This document shows, piece by piece, positions 1 through 5,288 of a stretch of 24,624 nucleotides of DNA. Source of the stretch: an uncultured Clostridia bacterium. GTDB lineage: Bacteria > Bacillota > Clostridia > Oscillospirales > Oscillospiraceae. The position numbers and the translations under genes were made by a program. Where the stretch lies: assembly GCA_937890525.1 (NCBI GenBank), contig CALADI010000026.1, positions 1 to 24,624 on the forward strand. Direction: 5' to 3'. How positions within the stretch are numbered: position 1 is the first letter of the stretch; the number at the start of each line of letters is the position of its first letter. The notes under the pieces were generated by a model that worked only from the letters and a program-made list of their open reading frames with translations, ran no database searches and was not told the origin of the DNA.

Positions 1-118
1 TCGCCGCCAAAAAGGGGCTTGCTTCAGCCTCTGTCCCACGATCTTTTCGCCAATCGTCGGAAAAGTGATCTGTCAATCCTAAAGTGAGAAGAATTTAAGC
101 ATTGCTCCCCAAAATGGC

Positions 119-147
119 TTGACATTTCCGCCTCTAGTTGCTAATAT
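119..147 (+). promoter_or_regulatory. Promoter of the type III TA locus
   Basis: TTGACA (119-124), a 17-bp spacer and TAATAT (142-147). The expected start lies near 154, just before the first antitoxin repeat, so nearly the whole leader is antitoxin RNA. No second promoter is visible in front of the toxin gene. Confidence 0.8.
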
Positions 148-156
148 ACTCATAGA

Positions 157-255
157 CGAAAGTTTACCGCTGACCAATATGCGGTATATAAATGGTTGGG
201 TCGAAAGTTTACCGCTGACCAATATGCGGTATATAAGTGGTTGGGTCGAAAGTTT
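157..255 (+). repeat. 45-bp tandem direct repeat, 2.2 copies
   Basis: Unit 1 is 157-201, unit 2 is 202-246, and the first nine bases of a third copy are 247-255. The copies are 44/45 identical. They make up the antitoxin RNA of the type III TA locus. Confidence 0.95.
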
Positions 256-256
256 G

Positions 257-284
257 AATCCTCCGCTCTTGCGGAGGATTTTTT
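257..284 (+). terminator. Attenuating Rho-independent terminator between antitoxin RNA and toxin
   Basis: AATCCTCCGC (257-266), loop TCTT, GCGGAGGATT (271-280), then a T run to 284. Its place between repeats and toxin is typical of type III systems, where partial read-through sets the excess of antitoxin RNA over toxin mRNA. Confidence 0.9.
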
Positions 285-312
285 CGGTCATGCTAGAAAG
301 AGAGATATTTCT

Positions 313-780
313 ATGAATACGGCATCCTTTTATATCATCAAAGATGAGTTCTTTCAATTTGCAAATGAACCATATCTGAAAGGGAATAAGAATCAGAGTA
401 GACCTCATTATTATTGTTTTGAAGAACAGGATTCTGGTATTTTCTGGATGATCCCGCTTTCTTCCAGAGTGGACAAGTACAGGAGAATTATTGAAAAGAA
501 AGAGCATTCGGGAAAGCGGTGCGATATCCTGCATATTGCAAAACTCGACAACGATAAAGAAAGCGTTTTTCTGATTCAAGATATGTTCCCGGTAACTGCC
601 CAGTACATTGATCGGCAATTTACCCTTGCAGGAAATCCCATGATTCTATCTAGCCAGCATACCGTTGATGCCATCGACAGGAAAGCCCGGCGTGTTCTGG
701 GTATGCTAAAAAGGGGCGTAAAATTCACACCAACGCAGCCTAACGCTTTGGCAATCCTTGAGAAACTGAAAGAGAAATAA
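313..780 (+). CDS. Type III TA endoribonuclease toxin, CptN/ToxN/AbiQ-like
   Basis: A 155-aa protein, close to the usual ToxN-family size. These toxins are sequence-specific endoribonucleases that cut mRNA and their own repeat RNA and stay inactive while bound to processed RNA units; several give phage abortive infection. Family-like features are the N-terminal FYIIKDEFF (6-14), PYLKGNK (20-26), RPHYYCF (30-36), IPLSSR (47-52), HIAKL (74-78), FLIQDMFP (86-93), and a basic helical C-terminus with FTPTQPN before the end. I recognise the sequence as nearest to the CptN branch. The ATG at 313 was chosen because it follows an AGAAAGAGAG stretch and the attenuator. Longer in-frame extensions would translate the antitoxin repeats and are not credible. 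The next gene begins 25 nt downstream and is probably co-transcribed. Confidence 0.87.
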   Translation: MNTASFYIIKDEFFQFANEPYLKGNKNQSRPHYYCFEEQDSGIFWMIPLSSRVDKYRRIIEKKEHSGKRCDILHIAKLDNDKESVFLIQDMFPVTAQYIDRQFTLAGNPMILSSQHTVDAIDRKARRVLGMLKRGVKFTPTQPNALAILEKLKEK

Positions 781-805
781 AGCTGTCATATGGAGGTGTT
801 CAGCC

Positions 806-1030
806 ATGTGCTATCTGATTGCCAAAAAAGTGGATGATATCGGTTCGGTTGCACTTCAAACCGATCTCGGACAGCATTTAGTTGATTTGAAGAAAAGTCT
901 CATCGAAAAAGTAGGCTACGATCGGATCCAGTTGGTTACGATCAGCAGGCCTTCCGCATACGGCGAATATGAGCCATTCCGTTTTGCAGAAAACGAAGAA
1001 GATTTCATTAGAGCCGTTGAAAGAATGTAA
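806..1030 (+). CDS. Small conserved protein (DUF6718-like), third gene of the type III TA transcript
   Basis: A 74-aa protein with a clear GGAGGTG site 8 nt before the ATG. The sequence begins MCYLIAKK and ends with a conserved-looking block, VTISRPSAYGEYEPF (about residues 46-60), then an acidic tail. It resembles, from memory, the small domain of unknown function called DUF6718 found in gut Firmicutes; I could not verify this. It has no signal peptide or membrane segment. It lies 25 nt after the toxin gene with no promoter between, and a strong terminator follows at 1049, so the transcript is antitoxin RNA, toxin, then this gene. A role in the TA system is only inferred from position; it may be an unrelated passenger. 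Confidence 0.7.
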   Translation: MCYLIAKKVDDIGSVALQTDLGQHLVDLKKSLIEKVGYDRIQLVTISRPSAYGEYEPFRFAENEEDFIRAVERM

Positions 1031-1048
1031 TCATCAAGTATGAACGAA

Positions 1049-1075
1049 ACCAGTCCCGACCGGGGCTGGTTTTTT
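1049..1075 (+). terminator. Rho-independent terminator, copy 1 of a duplicated element
   Basis: ACCAGTCCC (1049-1057), loop GACC, GGGGCTGGT (1062-1070) with one T-G pair, then six T. The 37 bp at 1040-1076 are identical to 1759-1795. Confidence 0.92.
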
Positions 1076-1117
1076 CCGGGGTTTCGGATGATAAAACGCA
1101 AATCATGAATATGTCGC

Positions 1118-1145
1118 TTGACTTTTAGCATAATTATGATAAAAT
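1118..1145 (+). promoter_or_regulatory. Promoter of the Phd/ParE module with an internal palindrome
   Basis: TTGACT (1118-1123), 16 bp, TAAAAT (1140-1145). The palindrome CATAATTATG (1129-1138) sits between the two boxes, where a Phd/YefM-type antitoxin would bind to repress its own operon. The promoter is read from sequence; the operator role is inferred. Confidence 0.65.
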
Positions 1146-1166
1146 AATAGCAAGGAGGATGATAGT

Positions 1167-1445
1167 ATGAATATGATTAGACCTGTTTCTGATTTGAGAA
1201 ATAACTTTGCTGACATTTCAAAGACGGTACACGAAACCGCTCAACCCGTTTTTCTGACAAAAAATGGATATGGAGACATGGTTGTTCTGAGCATGGAGGC
1301 ATTTGAAAACCTGCAATTTGATAGCGAGGTATATTTCAAGTTGCAGGAAGCCGAGAGAGAAGCTGAGCTGACGGATCAGCGATATTCCTCCAAAGAGGTT
1401 CTGAAAGCGATGAAAGCCGCTATTGGAGGAGAGCAGATTGTATAG
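1167..1445 (+). CDS. Phd/YefM-family antitoxin
   Basis: A 92-aa protein preceded by AAGGAGG. The N-terminal half has the Phd/YefM DNA-binding pattern: IRPVSDLRNNF (4-14), a helix, then PVFLTKNGYGDMVVLSMEAFENL (spread over 27-49), the usual strand-turn-strand with a K/R-N-G turn. The acidic and basic C-terminal half is the expected disordered toxin-binding tail. Antitoxins of this family neutralise a RelE/ParE- or Doc-type toxin and repress their own promoter through a palindrome, and one is present upstream. The toxin gene overlaps the last codons, so the pair is translationally coupled. Confidence 0.88.
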   Translation: MNMIRPVSDLRNNFADISKTVHETAQPVFLTKNGYGDMVVLSMEAFENLQFDSEVYFKLQEAEREAELTDQRYSSKEVLKAMKAAIGGEQIV

Positions 1446-1749
1446 TTTGCAGTATTTGCCTGTTGCCCGTAGAGATATGCTTGAAATCGTTCGGTATATC
1501 AGCATGGATCTTCAAAACCCGAATGCGGCGGATCGGCTGGCGATGAATCTGATCGAAGCTGCGGAAGGTGTATGTGTGTTTCCGTATGCAGCTCCTGCAT
1601 ATCAGCCAATCCGTCCATTGAAACATGAGTATCGAAAACTCGTGGTGCAGAATTACCTGATGCTCTATTGGGTGGATGAAGAAAAACAGCTGGTGACAGT
1701 TGCTCGTGTGGTCTATGCGAAACGAAACTATGATCGCCTGTTGAAATAA
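1438..1749 (+). CDS. RelE/ParE-family toxin
   Basis: A 103-aa RelE/ParE-fold protein. The features are LQYLPVARRDMLEIVRYI near the start (helix 1 following the first strand), a helical hairpin (NPNAADRLAMNLIEA), FPYAAP, then strands RKLVVQNYLMLYWVDEE and VTVARVVYAKRNYDRLL, typical of ParE-like toxins that poison gyrase or of RelE-like mRNA interferases. Which target applies cannot be decided by eye. I place the start at TTG 1438 because GGAGGAG (1425-1431) is 6 nt upstream; the alternative TTG at 1423 lies just before this site and has none of its own. The start overlaps the antitoxin by 8 nt. Confidence 0.87.
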   Translation: MYSLQYLPVARRDMLEIVRYISMDLQNPNAADRLAMNLIEAAEGVCVFPYAAPAYQPIRPLKHEYRKLVVQNYLMLYWVDEEKQLVTVARVVYAKRNYDRLLK

Positions 1750-1767
1750 TGGAAGAAAATGAACGAA

Positions 1768-1794
1768 ACCAGTCCCGACCGGGGCTGGTTTTTT
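1768..1794 (+). terminator. Rho-independent terminator, copy 2 of a duplicated element
   Basis: The same nine-pair stem, GACC loop and T run as at 1049-1075. It ends the Phd/ParE operon. The identity with copy 1 covers 37 bp and stops sharply on both sides. Confidence 0.92.
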
Positions 1795-1826
1795 CATATC
1801 AAAAACACAGAAACGGAGGAACAAAA

Positions 1827-1853
1827 ATGTTATCTTTAGTGAGTAGTGTCTAA
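1827..1853 (+). other. Nine-codon ORF behind a strong ribosome-binding site
   Basis: GGAGGA (1815-1820) lies 6 nt before an ATG, but the frame stops after eight residues (MLSLVSSV). It may be the beheaded start of a lost gene cut at an insertion or deletion joint, or a leader peptide. Beyond it, 1854-1977 holds no gene that I can support. Confidence 0.35.
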
Positions 1854-1977
1854 GCTGTTAGGCGGTAGCGCCACCCGCAAAAAGCTTGTAATGCCAACGG
1901 TTTTCTAGGTTTTTGAGTGTATTGACACTTACTTAGAACAAGTCATAAAAAGTGAATATTTTTAAGTAAAACAACTG

Positions 1978-2006
1978 TTTACCTTTTGCTGAACAAATGG
2001 TAGAAT
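1978..2006 (+). promoter_or_regulatory. Promoter of the truncated recombinase gene
   Basis: TTTACC (1978-1983), 17 bp, TAGAAT (2001-2006). A second, weaker pair (TTGACA 1922-1927 and CATAAA 1944-1949) lies upstream. Confidence 0.55.
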
Positions 2007-2073
2007 ATACCTATAAGGCGAACACTTGTTCTTTAATTTGGTAAGTGAAAAAACAGTTGGAAGGAGAAAAATC

Positions 2074-2817
2074 GTGGAACTTCATGTTTTAGACTCTGGA
2101 AAGGTGACAGTTGTTTTACTGGATAACAGTATGAAGATCGTTAAACCTGTATACGACTTCCTTACATTTCAGCAACAGAAAAGCAAAGCGGATAACACCT
2201 TACTTGCAAATGGCAGAGACCTGTGCCTGTTCTGGATCTTTCTCGAAAAGAACGGGTATGCCTACGATCAGGTTACACCTCGGATGATTGCTGAGTTCAT
2301 CGACTTCCTCCGTGGGGGTGGCGATATGCAGGCACTTTACAAAGAAAGCAACAGAAGTAACCGAACTATCAACCGTATTCTCAGTACCGTGCATACCTTC
2401 TATCAGTACCAGGCAGATATGCAGGAAATTGACACCCCCATGCTGATGCACGAAGTCAACAGGCCACTCAATATGTTTAAGGACATCCTGGAACATGCCA
2501 GGACAGACAATAAGACCAAGCAATCTATCTTTAAGCTGAAAGAAAGCAGCTATGCGGTGCATCTTGTAACAGATGCAGAGATGGACAACCGGCTGCGGAA
2601 AGCCTTTGAGCTGGGGATCCGGCACGGCGCTGCGGCAGATCGGGAGTCCATAAAGCGCAGCGCTCAGACGGATCAGGTGACACGGCTGCTGATTGTCTTG
2701 ATGCGACGTCAGCACATCGATCTTGAGCAGGCCATGGCTACTTTTGAACTTTCGAAAGACGACCGCAAAATGTACCGGCTCATCATCGAGGGACGGCAGA
2801 AGCAGAGCCGGGGGTGA
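2074..2817 (+). CDS. Truncated tyrosine recombinase fused to an unrelated C-terminal tail
   Basis: The GTG at 2074 is chosen because AAGGAG (2061-2066) sits 7 nt upstream; a TTG at 2026 has no such site. Residues 1-160 of 247 match the N-terminal SAM-like core-binding domain of phage/ICE integrases: KPVYDFLTFQQ (24-34), DNTLLANGRDLCLFWIFL (about 40-57), VTPRMIAEFIDFLR (67-80) and NRTINRILSTVHTFYQY (96-112). The catalytic domain with its R...HxxR...Y residues should follow KLKES (154-158) but is absent. From about residue 170 (2581) the sequence changes to a GC-rich helical segment with no integrase character, ending LEQAMATFELSKDDRKMYRLIIEG. That tail is probably the 3' end of a resident gene; its use of short helices recalls Rpn/PD-(D/E)XK transposase C-termini, but I am not sure. 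The product cannot recombine DNA alone. The end is closely coupled to the next reading frame. Confidence 0.7.
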   Translation: MELHVLDSGKVTVVLLDNSMKIVKPVYDFLTFQQQKSKADNTLLANGRDLCLFWIFLEKNGYAYDQVTPRMIAEFIDFLRGGGDMQALYKESNRSNRTINRILSTVHTFYQYQADMQEIDTPMLMHEVNRPLNMFKDILEHARTDNKTKQSIFKLKESSYAVHLVTDAEMDNRLRKAFELGIRHGAAADRESIKRSAQTDQVTRLLIVLMRRQHIDLEQAMATFELSKDDRKMYRLIIEGRQKQSRG

Positions 2818-2821
2818 TGAG

Positions 2822-3363
2822 ATGGCCAAGATCGACCGGCTGCTTGCCGGACTGTGGGTCTGCCTCCTGCTGGCGGCTGTCCCGGCCGCACCGGCCGCCG
2901 CAGCCATGCCGGATGCCATGCTGACCGTGGCGGTTGACTATACCGATGGGCAGCATCCTCCGGAGGATCTGGAGCGTACCGCCTTTGCGCTTCGAGATGA
3001 CGCAGGAGCGTATCTGACCGCAGAGCTGGAGTAGGATGGTGTATACCCCGCTGCACCGGCTGGACGGCGGATCTGGAGGGCGCTACGGCTCTTGTAGCTG
3101 GGGCGGATGGATCCATCTCCGTCACCGGGCTGAGTGCCGGTGACTATGGCCTGCTCCAGACCAATGGGATTGAGGGCTATGATCTGCTGAGGGAGTCCCC
3201 GATCCGGCTGGAGGAGGGACTGACCAATCAGGTTACGGTGCGGATCCCGCCGGAGCTGAAGCTGCCGGATCTCTATCCCACGCATCGGTTCTGGGCGCTG
3301 GCGCTCTTGAGCGTGGGTCTATTGATATTTATCCTGGCACTTATTTCCCGTGTCCAGAGATGA
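2822..3363 (+). pseudogene. Decayed gene for a secreted, SpaA-like domain surface protein
   Basis: The ATG at 2822 follows GGGGGTG. The first part encodes a signal peptide (basic MAKIDR, hydrophobic WVCLLLAAVPAAPAAAA, about residues 11-28) and the start of a beta-rich domain, then stops at TAG 3032-3034. Reading on in the same frame gives DGVYPAAPAG, after which the sense continues one frame over from about 3061: TADLEGATALVAGADGSISV, then GLSAGDYGLL and IEGYDLL, a prealbumin/SpaA-like signature. It ends with a hydrophobic membrane anchor (FWALALLSVGLLIFILALI) and TGA at 3361-3363. One nonsense codon and one indel near 3057-3063 are therefore needed to explain it. An intact version would have been about 180 aa, secreted and membrane-anchored. 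A sequencing error could explain the indel, less easily both lesions. Confidence 0.72.
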
Positions 3364-3402
3364 TGAGATCACCTTCGGCTTGAACAGTACCAGTAAAAAC
3401 GG

Positions 3403-3434
3403 AAAAGGCACTCGGAAAATAAACCGAGTGCCTT
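3403..3434 (-). terminator. Rho-independent terminator of the DinJ/YafQ operon
   Basis: Arms AAGGCACTCGG (3405-3415) and CCGAGTGCCTT (3424-3434) form an 11-bp stem with an 8-nt loop. On the minus strand the stem is followed by TTTT. It stands between converging reading frames and may also stop rightward transcription. Confidence 0.85.
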
Positions 3435-3438
3435 ATTC

Positions 3439-3726
3439 CTACTTTCCGAACAAGTCGCTGTGTGTTCCTGTTCTGGATAATGTCAAGACGAGCAAATCAT
3501 CCTCAATTCGATAGACCAGCAGCCAATCCGGCTGAATGTGGCACTCACGATGTCCTACCCAGTTTCCGGTCAAAGCGTGATCTTTATTCTTCTCTGGAAG
3601 CTGTTCGCCGCTTGCAAGTTTGCGAACAATGTCGTCAAGAAGATCAATATCAAGATGGCGTTTCATCGCCAGCTTGTAGTCCTTCTTAAATTGATTTGTC
3701 CAAACAATGTCTAAATGTTTACTCAT
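3439..3726 (-). CDS. YafQ-family mRNA interferase toxin (RelE superfamily)
   Basis: A 95-aa protein of standard YafQ length. It has the N-terminal IVWTNQFKKDYKLAMKR (RelE-type first strand and helix), the linker LASGEQLPEKNKDHALTG, then WVGHRECHIQPDWLLVYRIEDD and LVLTLSRTGTHSDLF. The conserved block with H-CHI-PDWLLVYR and the late GTHSDLF agree with YafQ catalytic residues (His and Asp/Phe near the C-terminus). YafQ enzymes cut mRNA on the ribosome. The ATG at 3726 overlaps the antitoxin stop as ATGA, so translation is coupled. Confidence 0.9.
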   Translation of the reverse strand: MSKHLDIVWTNQFKKDYKLAMKRHLDIDLLDDIVRKLASGEQLPEKNKDHALTGNWVGHRECHIQPDWLLVYRIEDDLLVLTLSRTGTHSDLFGK

Positions 3727-3998
3727 TCTTTCAACGCCCTCAATGCTTCCTCTACATCAGAGTAGCGTTTTACGGACGGATCACGGGCAATGTGTTCCGC
3801 TTCCAGCATTGCTGCAATCGTTTCCTTGTTCGGCTGTTCCATGCGGACATCAAAAGGAAAACCACCGACACGGAGAGACTGGCGAAGAAACACATTGATA
3901 GCGGTAGTCAGATTGACTCCCAACTCGCTGTACAGAGCTTCGCACTGCTTTTTAATATCACTATCCATGCGAACACTAAAATTTGTTGTAGTAGCCAT
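3723..3998 (-). CDS. RelB/DinJ-family antitoxin
   Basis: A 91-aa protein with an N-terminal ribbon-helix-helix motif: TTNFSVRMDSDIKKQCEALY, then LGVNLTTAINVFLRQSL, the usual DinJ pattern including the GxN(L/M)TTAINxFL turn. The C-terminal half (GGFPFDVRMEQPN onward) is the toxin-wrapping part. It would neutralise the YafQ-like toxin and repress the shared promoter. The ATG at 3998 is preferred over TTG 4007 because GAAAGGAG (4008-4015) is 9 nt from the ATG but adjoins the TTG. A fitting operator and promoter lie directly upstream. Confidence 0.92.
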   Translation of the reverse strand: MATTTNFSVRMDSDIKKQCEALYSELGVNLTTAINVFLRQSLRVGGFPFDVRMEQPNKETIAAMLEAEHIARDPSVKRYSDVEEALRALKE

Positions 3999-4032
3999 GC
4001 TCGTCAACTCCTTTCTTCCCTATTGCACTTAT

Positions 4033-4067
4033 ATTATACGCATAATGCATTGCAATGTCAATGCATT
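4033..4067 (-). promoter_or_regulatory. Promoter/operator of the DinJ/YafQ operon
   Basis: On the minus strand TTGACA (4056-4061), 17 bp, TATAAT (4033-4038): full consensus. The inverted repeat AATGCATTG (4044-4052) / CAATGCATT (4059-4067) covers the -35 box and much of the spacer, the expected layout for a ribbon-helix-helix antitoxin that represses its own operon. Confidence 0.85.
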
Positions 4068-4218
4068 AGACGAAATATTTACACAGATACTTTCACAAGA
4101 GGGAAATTTGAAAGTATTCCTTAAACGAGCTCCCCCCTTCTGCTTGTTTCGAAATCCGTTCCCTTAATTGTGTCGCAATAAATATACTTACAGGTGAAAA
4201 GCAACTGGTAAAAAGCTT

Positions 4219-4242
4219 TTTTATCAGTTATAACTGATAAAA
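4219..4242. repeat. Perfect 24-bp palindrome
   Basis: TTTTATCAGTTA and its exact reverse complement meet at 4230/4231 with no loop. It lacks a T run on either side long enough to be a convincing terminator, and resembles a protein-binding operator. The flanking genes are 220 bp (dinJ-like) and 300 bp (hicB-like) away. Confidence 0.8.
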
Positions 4243-4309
4243 TTAAAATTCAGCAAGATCTGACGGATACACTTTAGAACACCAACTTCAGAAGTAAATA
4301 GATAGCACT

Positions 4310-4329
4310 CCCCTGCCCCGGCCTGCGTG
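4310..4329 (+). repeat. GC-rich 20-bp direct repeat, left copy
   Basis: It matches 5234-5253 at 19 of 20 positions. Just inside it CCGGCC and GGCCGG can pair as a hairpin (4319-4334). The two copies bracket the two hicB-like genes. Confidence 0.7.
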
Positions 4330-4430
4330 GCCGGAAATAGCTCCAAGGTAAAAGCCTGGGGTATTTCTACAACCCAGCTAAGTTCGTATTGGTATCTTAT
4401 GCCGATCATGAAGAGATTTTACAGAAAAGA

Positions 4431-4462
4431 TTGCAATATCATAATTATTTTATTATAATTAT
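4431..4462 (+). promoter_or_regulatory. Promoter/operator of the hicB-like pair
   Basis: TTGCAA (4431-4436), 17 bp, TATAAT (4454-4459). The palindrome ATAATTAT occurs twice (4441-4448 and 4455-4462), once in the spacer and once over the -10 box, 14 bp apart. This pattern fits a dimeric antitoxin binding side by side. A further dyad, ATTCTAGAAT, follows at 4461-4470. Confidence 0.7.
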
Positions 4463-4538
4463 TCTAGAATTATATCCGAAAAAACAGCTCAAAAAGAACA
4501 AAGTATCTATGAAACGGGAATCTAAGGAGGTATTGAAA

Positions 4539-4946
4539 ATGCGTGAAGAGTACGATATCAAGAACTTGAATCCAAGATCGAATCCTTATTGCTACCCCGC
4601 CGTGTTCAGCTACAAGGATGGGGAGGAGATCTCCGTTGTGGTCCCGGATCTGGATGTCGCAACAAGCGGAGTAAACGATGAGGATGCCCTACTGTCTGCT
4701 CAGGAGCTGCTTGGCTGTGTAATGCACGGACTGGAGGAGGATGGATCCGAGATCCCCAGCCCATCGAGTCTGGATCAGCTTCAGCCTGCATCCAACGAGC
4801 GTATCGTCCTACTGGAGGTCGATATGTCCCCTATTCCCATAACAGAGTCTGATCCTATGTTCTCGCCAGAAACACGGAATACGATCTTAGAAGGACTTCA
4901 AACGCCCATCTGTGAGTGTCTTACAGAAGATGAAGTCGAATGGTAA
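4539..4946 (+). CDS. HicB-family antitoxin-like protein
   Basis: A 135-aa protein starting at an ATG with AAGGAGG 8 nt upstream. Residues about 18-75 form a HicB partial-RNase-H-like fold: YPAVFSYKDGEEISVVVPDLDVATSGVN in the HicB strand order, then DEDALLSAQELLGCVMHGLEEDGSEIPSPS, the helix and E(E/D)G..IP.PS signature of the family. The C-terminal part (SDPMFSPETRNTIL onward) is acidic and has no clear helix-turn-helix or ribbon-helix-helix. HicB antitoxins normally cap a HicA mRNA interferase, but no HicA (about 60-80 aa, double-stranded RNA-binding fold) is encoded on either side. A second HicB-like gene starts 16 nt downstream. Confidence 0.8.
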   Translation: MREEYDIKNLNPRSNPYCYPAVFSYKDGEEISVVVPDLDVATSGVNDEDALLSAQELLGCVMHGLEEDGSEIPSPSSLDQLQPASNERIVLLEVDMSPIPITESDPMFSPETRNTILEGLQTPICECLTEDEVEW

Positions 4947-4962
4947 AGTGAGGTCAAGGCAA

Positions 4963-5193
4963 ATGAAATCACTTGAAGAATACCTGAAACTTCCATACCG
5001 TCTGGTTCTGACGCCAGATCCCGACGAAGGTGGGTATGTCGCATCGTATCCCGATCTTCCGGGGTACATCACCTGCGCCCCCACCATTGAAGCTGCCATA
5101 GCTGCAGTGGCCGATGCCAAGGAGAATTGGCTAGTAGCTGCAATGGATGATGATGTGACAATCAGGAAGCCTGCCGCTCCTTCTCAAGTATAG
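4963..5193 (+). CDS. Second HicB-family antitoxin-like protein
   Basis: A 76-aa protein whose start is taken as ATG 4963 (KSLEEYLKLPYRL), the usual beginning of this short HicB type; an in-frame GTG at 4912 lies inside the previous gene. The body reads LPYRLVLTPDPDEGGYVASYPDLPGYITCAPTIEAA in sections, with the hallmark GGYVA.YPDLPG.ITC, then AIAAVADAKENWLVAAMDDD and IRKPA. It is a compact HicB domain with no DNA-binding extension. It belongs to a different HicB subgroup from its neighbour, so a simple tandem duplication is unlikely. The ribosome-binding site is weak (AGG, 8 nt upstream); coupling to the upstream gene is probable. Confidence 0.82.
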   Translation: MKSLEEYLKLPYRLVLTPDPDEGGYVASYPDLPGYITCAPTIEAAIAAVADAKENWLVAAMDDDVTIRKPAAPSQV

Positions 5194-5233
5194 CGAACGG
5201 TATTGTAGCCAAAAAACCTACCTTCATGGTACC

Positions 5234-5253
5234 CCCCTGCCCCGGCCTGTGTG
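5234..5253 (+). repeat. GC-rich 20-bp direct repeat, right copy
   Basis: Partner of 4310-4329, with one mismatch (T at 5250). Here too CCCGGC and GCCGGG (5242-5258) can pair. It lies 40 bp after the second hicB-like gene. Confidence 0.7.
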
Positions 5254-5288
5254 CCGGGCGGTATCCGAAGGAATAAAAATCGCCACCC

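Larger units (their letters stand above)
154..284 (+). ncRNA. Type III antitoxin RNA (CptI/ToxI-like tandem pseudoknot repeats)
   Basis: Two complete 45-nt units (157-201 and 202-246) and a 9-nt partial third (247-255) form a tandem array behind a strong promoter and before a Rho-independent terminator. The two units differ at one base (192 A, 237 G). Each can fold as an H-type pseudoknot: stem 1 pairs ACCGC (unit positions 10-14) with GCGGU (25-29), and stem 2 pairs loop bases GACCA (16-20) with UGGUU (37-41). The single variable base (36) lies outside both stems. In type III systems such repeats are cut by the cognate ToxN-family endoribonuclease into single units that bind and inhibit it. 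Promoter, repeats, attenuator and toxin in this order is the hallmark of the type; the repeat length is what I recall for CptI. The processing site is not deducible here. Confidence 0.87.
4068..4430. other. Intergenic stretch without a supported gene
   Basis: No reading frame with a credible start is present. It holds a perfect 24-bp palindrome (4219-4242) and one copy of a GC-rich 20-bp motif (4310-4329), each listed separately; otherwise I see nothing recognisable. Confidence 0.5.

Noticed and set aside
157..255. Could the two 45-bp repeats be a small CRISPR array?
   Set aside because: The units are directly abutting with no spacers, each folds as a pseudoknot, and a terminator and ToxN-like gene follow. 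That is a type III antitoxin.
196..312. N-terminal extension of the CptN-like toxin to 194 aa
   Set aside because: It would translate the second antitoxin repeat and the terminator. The 313 start matches the usual length and operon layout of the family.
79..618. Leftward 179-aa open frame over the type III TA locus
   Set aside because: It reads the complement of the antitoxin repeats and toxin, repeats a segment twice because of the tandem repeats, and has no ribosome-binding site or family resemblance.
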